Shown: in pieces, positions 5,274 through 11,506 of the stretch
How positions within the stretch are numbered: position 1 is the stretch's first letter
Layout of the letters: every line of letters begins with the position of its first letter
DNA from: CAZEWZ01 sp964516765
Lineage (GTDB): Bacteria; Bacteroidota; Bacteroidia; Flavobacteriales; UBA7430
Assembly: GCA_964516765.1 (NCBI GenBank)
Contig: CAZEWZ010000035.1
Span: forward strand, 1-11,506
Direction: 5' to 3'
DNA length: 11,506 bases
Notes under the pieces: model-generated
What the model was told of the DNA's origin: nothing
Database searches by the model: none
The model's input: the letters and a program-made list of their open reading frames with translations, nothing else
Made by a program: the position numbers and the translations under genes

Positions 5274-7427
5274 TTATTCTCTAATTCCCTCTAGTTTTAG
5301 CAAAAAGGAATGTTCTAGAGCAAGTTCTTTTAGACTTTCAAATCTTCCCGAAGCACCTCCGTGACCCACATCCATGTTACAAGACATCAATAATAGTTCT
5401 TGATTAGTGCGGTTAGCTCTGAGTTTTGCAATCCATTTTGCTGGCTCCCAGTATTGTACTTGACTATCCCAATATCCAGTGGTAATTAATAAATTGGGAT
5501 AATCCATCTTTTTAATATTATCGTAGGGAGAGTATGATTTTATATAGTCATAAAAAGTTTTGTCCTTGGGGTTTCCCCACTCATCAAACTCACCAGTAGT
5601 CAATGGAATAGACTCGTCCCACATTGTATTGATAACGTCTACGAAAGGAACTGCTGCAATAACTCCATTCCACAAATTAGGCTCCATATTGATAACTGCA
5701 CCCATAAGTAAACCTCCAGCGCTTCCACCCTGAGCATAAAGATGGGAAGAGCTCGTATAATTATTTTGCACCAAGAATTTTCCACAATCAATAAAATCAT
5801 TGAAAGTATTTTTCTTTTTCAAAAGCTTTCCGTTCTCATACCAGTCTCTTCCCATTTCCTGCCCACCTCTAACATGTGCTATTGCAAAAGCAAACCCTCG
5901 ATCTAGCAGACTTAATCTACTCGTACTAAAATAAGGGTCCATATTGGCGCCGTAAGAACCATATCCGTATAATAGGAGTGGCCTAGCCCCATCTTTCTTA
6001 TAGCCTTTCTTGTACACAATAGAAATAGGCACTCTAGTTTTGCCATCCCTACTCATGGCATACAAGCGTTCTGATTCATAATTTTCTACTTGAAATTCCC
6101 CTCCTAAAACTTCTTGTTGTTTGAGTAAGCTTCTCGACCTTGTAGATAAATTGTAATCATAAACAGAATTGGGAGTAGTTAATGAGGTATAAGAAAATCG
6201 AAACAATTCGGTATCAAATTCAAGGTTTACATTAGAATAAAGAGAATATGTGGGATCCTCAAAAGTAATATAATGCTCCGCTTTACTCACCCAATTAATT
6301 ACGCGCATCTGAGTAAGACCATTTTTTCTTTCGTTGAGAACGAGATACTTTTTAAAAATTTCTATTCCACTTAAAAAAACTTTCTCTCGATGAGGTATGA
6401 GCTCTACCCAATGTTCTTTTGAAGAATTAGACACAGGAGTTTTCATGAGCTTATAATTTTTTGCATCCCAATTAGTTCGAATAAAAAACTCATCGTCATA
6501 ATGGCTTACTGAATATTCTAAGCCAATTTCTCTAGGATGGATAACCGTCCATTGCCCATCAGGTTGATTTGCGTCTAAAAACCTGATTTCGCTAGACAAT
6601 GTCTGAAATGAACCTATAAAAATGTATTGACTGCTCTTTGACTTGTATACATAACAACTAAAAGTGTCGTCTTCCTCCTCAAATACTAGCTCGTCTTGTG
6701 AGGTATCTGTTCCCAAAATGTGCTTAAAAATTTTATGAGAACGAAGTGTTACAGAATCTTTTTTTACATAAAAGATGGTTTTATTGTCATTAGCCCAAGT
6801 GATTGCTCCAGTAGTGTTTTCTATTTTGTCCGGTAATATATCTCCCGTAGACAAATTTTTAATTTGAATAGTGTATTCTCTCCTGGAAATTAAATCCGTA
6901 CTGAACGCCAATAGTTTATTGTCAGTGCTTACGGACCAATCACCCAAAGAAAAGTAACTCTGGCCAATGGCAAGAAGTGGTAAATCCAACAATAACTCTT
7001 CATTACTTTCTTCTTTATTTTTATATCTAAAATAACGCTTGTAATCCTGACCTTCGTCAAATTTTGAATAATATGTATACCCATTGTCTTTATAGGGGAC
7101 GGATTGGTCGTCTTGCTTTATGCGGGACACATACTCATCAAACAGGCTCTTCTGAAGTTCTTCTGTATCTGACATATTAGCATCTAAATAGTCGTTCTCA
7201 TCGACTAAATAATCAATAACTTCTTGAGTTTGAGAATCTGGGTTTGAAGATTCTTTTTGTGCGTCAGACAGGCGCATCCAAAAATAATTATCCATAAGAG
7301 TATCAGAATGGTACTCAAGCACTGTAGGCGATTTTTTTGCTTTTGGCTCGTGCATTGAATTTTTTTGATTGGTTTGACAAGCAACAAATGTTATCAGAAA
7401 GAGGTTGGTAAAAAGAACTTTTTTCAT
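5274..7427 (-). CDS. Prolyl oligopeptidase-family (S9A) serine peptidase, oligopeptidase B-like, predicted lipoprotein
   Basis: S9A peptidases cut short peptides; oligopeptidase B prefers Lys/Arg sites. Numbering from the ATG at 7427 gives 717 residues. An N-terminal propeller domain spans about 30-440. The hydrolase domain carries YGYGSYG, HVRGGQEMGRDWYENGKLL and the triad: Ser569 in GGSAGG, Asp654 in WDSQVQYWEP and His689 in GHGGASGRF. The HVRGG, NTFNDFI and DSQVQYWEPAKW stretches point to the oligopeptidase B branch. The N-terminus MKKVLFTNLFLITFVAC is a lipoprotein signal with Cys17, so the enzyme is probably membrane-anchored, unlike the usually cytosolic or periplasmic OpdB. No acidic surface-export signal follows the Cys, suggesting a periplasmic position. 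An ATG 12 bases upstream (7439) is in frame but would put charged residues ahead of the signal. It ends in tandem TAA codons. Confidence 0.93.
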   Translation of the reverse strand: MKKVLFTNLFLITFVACQTNQKNSMHEPKAKKSPTVLEYHSDTLMDNYFWMRLSDAQKESSNPDSQTQEVIDYLVDENDYLDANMSDTEELQKSLFDEYVSRIKQDDQSVPYKDNGYTYYSKFDEGQDYKRYFRYKNKEESNEELLLDLPLLAIGQSYFSLGDWSVSTDNKLLAFSTDLISRREYTIQIKNLSTGDILPDKIENTTGAITWANDNKTIFYVKKDSVTLRSHKIFKHILGTDTSQDELVFEEEDDTFSCYVYKSKSSQYIFIGSFQTLSSEIRFLDANQPDGQWTVIHPREIGLEYSVSHYDDEFFIRTNWDAKNYKLMKTPVSNSSKEHWVELIPHREKVFLSGIEIFKKYLVLNERKNGLTQMRVINWVSKAEHYITFEDPTYSLYSNVNLEFDTELFRFSYTSLTTPNSVYDYNLSTRSRSLLKQQEVLGGEFQVENYESERLYAMSRDGKTRVPISIVYKKGYKKDGARPLLLYGYGSYGANMDPYFSTSRLSLLDRGFAFAIAHVRGGQEMGRDWYENGKLLKKKNTFNDFIDCGKFLVQNNYTSSSHLYAQGGSAGGLLMGAVINMEPNLWNGVIAAVPFVDVINTMWDESIPLTTGEFDEWGNPKDKTFYDYIKSYSPYDNIKKMDYPNLLITTGYWDSQVQYWEPAKWIAKLRANRTNQELLLMSCNMDVGHGGASGRFESLKELALEHSFLLKLEGIRE

Positions 7428-7455
7428 AAGATGATCCATTGTAAATATTCAATTA

Positions 7456-7490
7456 CAAAATTAACAAAATAAAAAAGAGTAAAATACAAA
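7456..7490 (-). promoter_or_regulatory. Predicted promoter of the S9 peptidase gene
   Basis: On the minus strand, TAATTTTG (7463 down to 7456) matches TAnnTTTG exactly, and a TTTG (7490-7487) lies 23 bases upstream, at the long end of the usual range. Transcription would begin near 7450, leaving a leader of about 23 nt before the ATG at 7427, or about 11 nt before the one at 7439. This mildly favours the 7427 start and indicates that the peptidase is transcribed separately from the glycosyltransferase upstream. Confidence 0.45.
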
Positions 7491-7522
7491 CAGTGGAATT
7501 TGTTAATTTGATTGAATACGGA

Positions 7523-8422
7523 TTAGTCTTTACTCTTCTCCAAATGTAGTGTGAGTAGGCCTAATTTATAATAATCAAATAGAAGAATACTTATAAAGCC
7601 TTTAACAAGAAAATACTTGATAAGAGGTGACAACAAAATAAATAAGTTTTTGTTTAACCATCTTAACTTAAAGAGTCGGTAGTACATTCTTAAAAGAGCC
7701 ACCTCTTGAATGAGTTCATTGTCATAATTAGTGATTTTAAGAAGATAGACCAGGTTTGAAACCGCCTTTTCCGATTGGAAAAGAAACTTTTTGTTCTGCT
7801 CCAAATCTCCGTTGAGAACAGGATTGTGAATATGATAAATGGGAATGTTTTTCTTTTTTAGTTCAAATCCGAAAAAAGTATCTTCATGGCCGTAGCCAAT
7901 GAGGCGCTCATCAAATAAAACCTCTTTTAAAAGTTCCCGATTTATTAAAAAATTATTGGTCATAAAAGACTGGTTTGGATTCTTAGCTCTTTGCTGTGCA
8001 GTCTTAGACTCTTTAGCATTTCCGTATTTCCATCTAAGCAAGTAATCTCTACTCGGTCGATTACGCTGTTGATTCCTACCACCGCAAACGACATACTTTT
8101 TTACATTTTTGAGCTGGGAAAGGTAGTTACTTAAAAAATCGGGAGAGATTATTTGGGAATCGCAATCTAAAAAAAGTAGATAGTTAAATTGTGCATACTG
8201 TAGAAATTGATTTCTTATTGCGGCACGGCCTATATTTTTTTCTAATTTAATGTATTTATGTGTGGCACAAATACTTTCATTTTCTTCCTTAAAGGCTGCA
8301 GAAGAGCCATCATCAATTAATATAATTTCTGAGGCTTCAATAAGATTACGAGATTGAATGGATAGCTCATGGACAAGATCTCGAACCTTAAAGTTATAAA
8401 TAGGTATGCAAATGGAAATCAT
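7523..8422 (-). CDS. Family 2 glycosyltransferase (GT-A fold)
   Basis: This 299-residue inverting glycosyltransferase would transfer a sugar from a nucleotide-sugar donor. The GT-A core begins at once with ISICIPIYN (2-10). It is followed by the UDP-binding LIDDGSS (35-41), NIGRAAIRNQFL (63-74) and the metal-binding DxD motif in LDCDS (85-89). GYGHEDTFFG (176-185) supplies the acidic catalytic pair ED. The C-terminal part (about 245-295) is basic and hydrophobic and could associate with the membrane. The acceptor cannot be told from sequence. The start ATG overlaps the stop of a possible 37-codon ORF by ATGA, suggesting coupled translation. The gene lies downstream of the crtA-like gene on the same strand, with no clear promoter of its own. 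Confidence 0.88.
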   Translation of the reverse strand: MISICIPIYNFKVRDLVHELSIQSRNLIEASEIILIDDGSSAAFKEENESICATHKYIKLEKNIGRAAIRNQFLQYAQFNYLLFLDCDSQIISPDFLSNYLSQLKNVKKYVVCGGRNQQRNRPSRDYLLRWKYGNAKESKTAQQRAKNPNQSFMTNNFLINRELLKEVLFDERLIGYGHEDTFFGFELKKKNIPIYHIHNPVLNGDLEQNKKFLFQSEKAVSNLVYLLKITNYDNELIQEVALLRMYYRLFKLRWLNKNLFILLSPLIKYFLVKGFISILLFDYYKLGLLTLHLEKSKD

Positions 8423-8532
8423 ACGGATGATTTATTTTTATCTTTATTCTGCCAATACTTACTAATAAGTTGATTCTGAAGCAGTCTATATAATTCAATA
8501 TCTGAGAAAAGAAGTTCGAAGGGCAAGTTCAC
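8419..8532 (-). CDS. Possible small ORF of 37 codons overlapping the glycosyltransferase start
   Basis: An open frame begins at GTG (8532-8530), 17 bases after the crtA-like stop, and ends in TGA at 8419. That stop overlaps the glycosyltransferase ATG as ATGA, the classic layout of translationally coupled genes. The predicted peptide begins MNLPFELLFSDIELYRLLQN and ends in a Lys/Asn-rich tail. It has a plausible mix of residues and an amphipathic helical middle. No signal peptide or known motif is visible. It could be a real small protein, a leader that couples translation, or the remnant of a decayed gene. A GTG start and the short length make it uncertain. Confidence 0.35.
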   Translation of the reverse strand: MNLPFELLFSDIELYRLLQNQLISKYWQNKDKNKSSV

Positions 8533-8549
8533 AAAGAATTAAAAGTAGT

Positions 8550-9215
8550 CTAAAAAGACTTTAATTCAGTACGAATAATTTCAAACCGAGCAAAGAGATC
8601 TTCTTTATACCAATTTCTCTTTTTAGTTTTTCGAACAATTTCCGAATGGGCTCCTTTGTCATAAGCAAATTTCTTAACTGACTCGATGCTGTCCCATACA
8701 CTAAAGGTGGCTTGCTGAATCAGTGGCCACTCCCCGATCCCCTTAAACCACTCTACTCCTTTTGCATTCTTTATTGCTCGAGAAGCTTTTGGAACGGATT
8801 TCCAAAACTCTAGAAGTCTTGAACTGTTCAGATTTGCCCTAGTAAGAATTCCTATTTTAGAGTCCCGACTCACATCATCACTACTAGAGATAAATGGAGC
8901 CTTACCGTCCCATTTCCCATGACTTTTTATTGTTTTCAAAAAAAAATCTTTTCTTGAACAAGCTTTCTGAGATATTAATTGGGCGTGATCACTTGAATGA
9001 ACAAAGTGTAGTGCATCTGACTCATTTTCCCAAACACATAGTATCGAGTAGGTGGAAAAATCTGGCAGTAAACTAAAGCCGTCACCAGCACCGGTTCCTA
9101 AGAGTTTAAAAAACAAGATTCCTGGTGATTTCTTTATAACTTTAGAAGCAAGCCCCATTTGCGTGAAAGCCCAGTACTTGTTTATTTTGTATTTAAAAAA
9201 AGAAATTGTTGTCAT
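8550..9215 (-). CDS. CrtA-like protein (spheroidene monooxygenase family)
   Basis: The 221-residue protein resembles the CrtA family, whose founding member in purple bacteria is a haem-dependent oxygenase adding a keto group at C-2 of spheroidene. The conserved stretches I recognise are TRANLN (125-130), the FWKSVP motif (137-142), GIGEWPLIQQATFSVWDS (159-176), FAYDKGAH (183-190) and WYKEDLFARFE (202-212). No signal peptide or membrane segment is seen, so it is probably cytosolic. Family members also occur in non-phototrophic Bacteroidota without an established role. No other carotenoid gene lies in the window, so a carotenoid substrate is inference. It leads a minus-strand group with the small ORF and the glycosyltransferase, and diverges from the barrel-protein gene. 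Confidence 0.72.
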   Translation of the reverse strand: MTTISFFKYKINKYWAFTQMGLASKVIKKSPGILFFKLLGTGAGDGFSLLPDFSTYSILCVWENESDALHFVHSSDHAQLISQKACSRKDFFLKTIKSHGKWDGKAPFISSSDDVSRDSKIGILTRANLNSSRLLEFWKSVPKASRAIKNAKGVEWFKGIGEWPLIQQATFSVWDSIESVKKFAYDKGAHSEIVRKTKKRNWYKEDLFARFEIIRTELKSF

Positions 9216-9225
9216 ATTCTAATTA

Positions 9226-9258
9226 CAAAAATAATTAATATAATCCTGATTCCTCCAA
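9226..9258 (-). promoter_or_regulatory. Predicted promoter of the crtA-like gene
   Basis: On the minus strand, TATTTTTG (9233 down to 9226) fits TAnnTTTG exactly and TTG (9258-9256) lies 22 bases upstream. The predicted start of transcription is near 9220, only about 5 nt before the ATG at 9215, so the mRNA would be nearly leaderless. If translation starts further inside the gene the leader would be longer, but no better start codon is seen. Confidence 0.5.
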
Positions 9259-9294
9259 CTCCATTAAGATCTTTTAAAAAGATAATCCGGCTAC

Positions 9295-9326
9295 TAGAAT
9301 GATTAATTCGGACTGAATTAATTCTA
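9295..9326. promoter_or_regulatory. Bulged inverted repeat between the divergent crtA-like and barrel genes
   Basis: TAGAAT (9295-9300) and TAATTC (9304-9309) pair with GAATTA (9315-9320) and ATTCTA (9321-9326). This gives 12 pairs with a 3-base bulge (GAT) and a 5-base loop. It lies between the two divergent promoters, about 30 bases before the -7 element of the barrel gene. It could be an operator shared by both genes. It is AT-rich and no T-run follows, so a terminator is unlikely and chance cannot be excluded. Confidence 0.25.
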
Positions 9327-9353
9327 AATACAAGAACTTACATTGTTTTTTGT

Positions 9354-9361
9354 TATTTTTG
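9354..9361 (+). promoter_or_regulatory. -7 promoter element of the barrel-protein gene
   Basis: TATTTTTG matches the Bacteroidota -7 consensus TAnnTTTG and lies 17 bases before the ATG at 9379, predicting a leader of about 12 nt. No TTG stands at the expected distance upstream, so the -33 element is weak or missing, which may mean that an activator is needed. Confidence 0.35.
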
Positions 9362-9378
9362 AATAAAAAATTTGAATA

Positions 9379-10593
9379 ATGAAAAAGTACCTACTTGTTT
9401 TATTGACTCTAACTCCGCTTATCGTGATGGGTCAAAAATACATTTCAGACAACAAGTCAGGTGTTGAAATAAATGACGAGAGTAATTTTTCTCGAATTCG
9501 TAAGCTATACGCCAAGAGTAAACTATTTAAAAATCTTTCTTTTTATGTTTCTGGGAACATGGAGTCTCCTTTAGTAGAATCTACTGATTATAACTTGATT
9601 CAATCAGATTCTGGATTTTATCTTAACCCAATAAGAGGTCAACAATATAACCTTACGGATGCTACGGAGATTAATGATGCAAACTACAGGTTTACAATCG
9701 GCTTTAAAAAAATGAGTAAGTTTAAATACAATGAAGATGATCGTTACAATAGTGGGAATAGCATAAGCAAATCTGCGCCAATTTCTGCAAAAAACGGTTT
9801 AGAATATTCGGCCAGTTATTCCTTGATTAGGAATAGGGGTAAAGAATATAGCGCAACAAAATTGAACATGAGGTACTTAGGTAATAGGTTTGTAACAAAA
9901 GCTGAGTATATAGATTATCAAGATGTAAAGCTTAAGCTATATGGTGTTGATTTCAGGGCACGATTTAAACTTAAAAAATTAAACTTCACTACTGGTGTTG
10001 TTCACCGAGTTCATCCAGCTTATGGTATTAATCCTTTTGAAGATGATTTCGGTGGCATTAATGATCTTACCGAGCTTGCAACCGCAATTGGTTATCAGGC
10101 TGATTCATATTTATACATAGATCCTAACGGAGACAATGCATTAGATTTAGGAGATTCTTTTGATTTTCAGTTTTTTGATGAAAATGGCGAGCTTGTCGCG
10201 GGGAGTGTAGCAGAATTTTTTGATGTTTATTTTGAAGAAATTGTTACAGATTATAATTACTCGAAATTAAAGTATAAAGGGAACCAATTAGAATTGTCTG
10301 CCATATTTGGACTTTCTTATTACACTTATAAGAATGATTTTTGGTTTCATGGCTGGCTAGATGTTTTACCTTTTCATTTGGGATTGTCAGATTATTCATT
10401 TGATTACGATGCCGTGGAAGATTCTAAAATATTACCAAGTCAATTCGATTGGGATCTTGGATTGGTCTTTGGAACTAAATTGAGTAAAAATGTGGGAATC
10501 TACTTAGAAGGAAAGCATCAGCGGTTTTGGAATATCTATAATTATAATTTACAGTTAGGTTTTAAAATTAAGATGGGTAGCGATTATAAATAA
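9379..10593 (+). CDS. Predicted secreted outer-membrane beta-barrel protein of unknown function
   Basis: I do not recognise a family. The 404-residue product opens with a signal peptide (MKKYLLVLLTLTPLIVMGQ). The rest is rich in alternating hydrophobic/polar stretches and aromatic residues, as in outer-membrane barrels, for example 100-115, 140-150, 155-210, 300-345 and 357-400. About 245-290 is an acidic insert containing DPNGDNALDLGD (248-259). This has the Asp/Asn spacing (1, 3, 5, 9, 12) of an EF-hand or dockerin-like calcium loop. It would sit on an extracellular or periplasmic loop. The chain ends in a probable last strand (YNLQLGFKIKM) but not in an aromatic residue. The HAD gene follows after 22 bases and may be co-transcribed. 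A barrel is likely; transport or enzyme activity cannot be judged. Confidence 0.7.
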   Translation: MKKYLLVLLTLTPLIVMGQKYISDNKSGVEINDESNFSRIRKLYAKSKLFKNLSFYVSGNMESPLVESTDYNLIQSDSGFYLNPIRGQQYNLTDATEINDANYRFTIGFKKMSKFKYNEDDRYNSGNSISKSAPISAKNGLEYSASYSLIRNRGKEYSATKLNMRYLGNRFVTKAEYIDYQDVKLKLYGVDFRARFKLKKLNFTTGVVHRVHPAYGINPFEDDFGGINDLTELATAIGYQADSYLYIDPNGDNALDLGDSFDFQFFDENGELVAGSVAEFFDVYFEEIVTDYNYSKLKYKGNQLELSAIFGLSYYTYKNDFWFHGWLDVLPFHLGLSDYSFDYDAVEDSKILPSQFDWDLGLVFGTKLSKNVGIYLEGKHQRFWNIYNYNLQLGFKIKMGSDYK

Positions 10594-10615
10594 ATCTGTA
10601 TAAATCCGAATTGTT

Positions 10616-11305
10616 ATGCTAGATTTAGCATATAAAGATATCTTTTTTGACTTAGACCACACATTGTGGGATTTTGATAAAAACTCAAAATACACATTCA
10701 AAAAAATACTTAATGATAATAAAATGAATGTTGATATAGGTGTTTTTCTCACAACTTATATTCCAATTAATTCCGATTATTGGAAACTTTACAGAGAAAA
10801 TAATATATCAAAAGATAAGCTTAGATACGGCAGATTAAGTGATACTTTTAAAGCACTTGATAGAGATGTTTCAACTAAAATAATTTATAAACTTTCTGAT
10901 GATTATATTAAGCATCTATCATCGTTCAATTTTTTAATTGATGAAACTATTCCAATATTAAAATATCTAGATAGTAGATATAATCTACATATAATTACAA
11001 ATGGATTCCAAGAAGTCCAAAATCTTAAATTAATAAATTCTGGAATTGACCATTTTTTTAAGACGATCACTAATTCAGAGATGGCTGGAGTAAAAAAGCC
11101 AAATCAAAAGATATTCCAACTTGCAATTAATAAGGCTCAAACTGATTTTAATTCATCTATTATGATTGGGGATAACTTAGAAGCTGATATTCACGGAGCT
11201 TTGAATGTAGGTATGGATGCAATTTTATTTAATTATCATAAAATTAGTGTGCCAAAAGGAGTTAATTCAATTAACAAACTAAACCAATTAAAGGATTACT
11301 TGTAA
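10616..11305 (+). CDS. HAD-superfamily hydrolase, YjjG-type nucleotidase
   Basis: This 229-residue cytosolic phosphatase is of the HAD superfamily. Motif I is DLDHTLWDF (12-20) with nucleophile Asp12 and acid/base Asp14. Motif II is Thr128 in IITNGF. Motif III is Lys161 in GVKKPNQKIF. Motif IV is GDNLEADIHGA with Asp186 and Asp191. An alpha-helical cap (about 20-105) between motifs I and II fits the YjjG group. The DLDHTLWDF and TNGFQEVQ wording also matches Bacteroidota proteins annotated as noncanonical pyrimidine nucleotidases, which remove phosphate from damaged or unusual pyrimidine nucleotides. The ATG lies 22 bases after the barrel gene stop. The gene looks more AT-rich than the left half of the window, though I did not count it exactly. 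Confidence 0.9.
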   Translation: MLDLAYKDIFFDLDHTLWDFDKNSKYTFKKILNDNKMNVDIGVFLTTYIPINSDYWKLYRENNISKDKLRYGRLSDTFKALDRDVSTKIIYKLSDDYIKHLSSFNFLIDETIPILKYLDSRYNLHIITNGFQEVQNLKLINSGIDHFFKTITNSEMAGVKKPNQKIFQLAINKAQTDFNSSIMIGDNLEADIHGALNVGMDAILFNYHKISVPKGVNSINKLNQLKDYL

Positions 11306-11420
11306 TGGAATAGTTAAAGTGAATGGTAACACTTAAAATCAATCACAAGAATTTCTCAAAGTTTATTGTGAGAGATGTTCAAAAAGTATGGTAATGAATA
11401 TGGAATATTAGGAATGATTC

Positions 11421-11506
11421 TTAGAGTTTGGCTTCAATGGTTGTTTTAAAGCCGAGCACAGAGTAAACAGCTGTTAGCAAGGCAAACGCAGTTCTAACCC
11501 AATGTA
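11421..11506 (-). CDS. Possible C-terminal end of a gene running in from the right edge (partial)
   Basis: On the minus strand one frame is open from the window edge to a TAA at 11421-11423. It encodes 27 residues ending AVYSVLGFKTTIEAKL. The stretch appears less AT-rich than the DNA to its left. It could be the tail of a gene mostly outside the window, but 27 residues are too few to tell, and the same bases contain inverted GTTAG/CTAAC motifs that may belong to a repeated element. The rest of 11306-11420 shows no gene; only a weak TCTCA/TGAGA stem without a T-run is present. Confidence 0.2.
   Translation of the reverse strand, partial: HWVRTAFALLTAVYSVLGFKTTIEAKL

Noticed and set aside
8547..8560. 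AGTCT-AAAA-AGACT hairpin at the end of the crtA-like gene as a terminator
   Set aside because: Only five pairs, AT-rich, and no uninterrupted T-run follows on the minus strand; the small ORF and glycosyltransferase probably belong to the same transcript.
11353..11380. Stem TTTCTCA/TGAGAGA after the HAD gene as a terminator
   Set aside because: Seven pairs including one G-U around an 11-base loop, with no T-run afterwards; too weak.
11476..11498. A genuine integron attC site at the window end
   Set aside because: The core sequences deviate from GTTRRRY and RYYYAAC and the spacing is far shorter than in known attC sites; no integrase is in view. Kept only as a low-interest observation.

Overview
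The window looks like a chromosomal segment of a marine-type member of the Bacteroidota, most likely a flavobacterium-like organism. The evidence is AT-rich DNA, A-rich leaders without Shine-Dalgarno sites, several promoters of the Bacteroidota form TTG-N(17-23)-TAnnTTTG, a tRNA gene without encoded CCA, and the gene order prs - rplY(ctc) - pth. No plasmid, phage or insertion-sequence genes and no CRISPR array are visible. No stretch of more than 300 bases lacks a gene; the longest gaps are about 200 bases at the right end and about 165 bases between the crtA-like gene and the barrel gene.

Left part (1-2430): a tRNA-Leu(CAA) gene on the minus strand diverges from a tight plus-strand housekeeping operon: ribose-phosphate pyrophosphokinase, ribosomal protein L25/Ctc and peptidyl-tRNA hydrolase. 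Two unusual structures lie here. A perfect 12-bp inverted repeat brackets the predicted prs promoter. A perfect 38-bp palindrome followed by eight T residues, with the form of an intrinsic terminator, lies inside the pth reading frame.

Middle part (2440-7427): an AlkB-type membrane di-iron hydroxylase on the minus strand diverges from two tandem paralogous genes for small, cysteine-rich secreted proteins. These have Kazal-like and von Willebrand C-like modules and share a strongly conserved C-terminal domain that I cannot name. They converge on a lipoprotein version of an oligopeptidase B/prolyl oligopeptidase (S9A).

Right part (7523-11506): a minus-strand group holds a CrtA-like (spheroidene monooxygenase family) protein, a possible 37-codon small ORF that overlaps the next gene by ATGA, and a family 2 glycosyltransferase. 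Divergent from it are a predicted outer-membrane beta-barrel protein with an EF-hand-like loop and a YjjG-type HAD nucleotidase. The last 90 bases may hold the end of another minus-strand gene or the edge of a repeated element.

Most genes are ordinary for the group. The best candidates for something undescribed are the terminator-like palindrome inside pth, the promoter-flanking inverted repeat of prs, and the pair of Kazal/VWC-like secreted proteins with their shared C-terminal domain.
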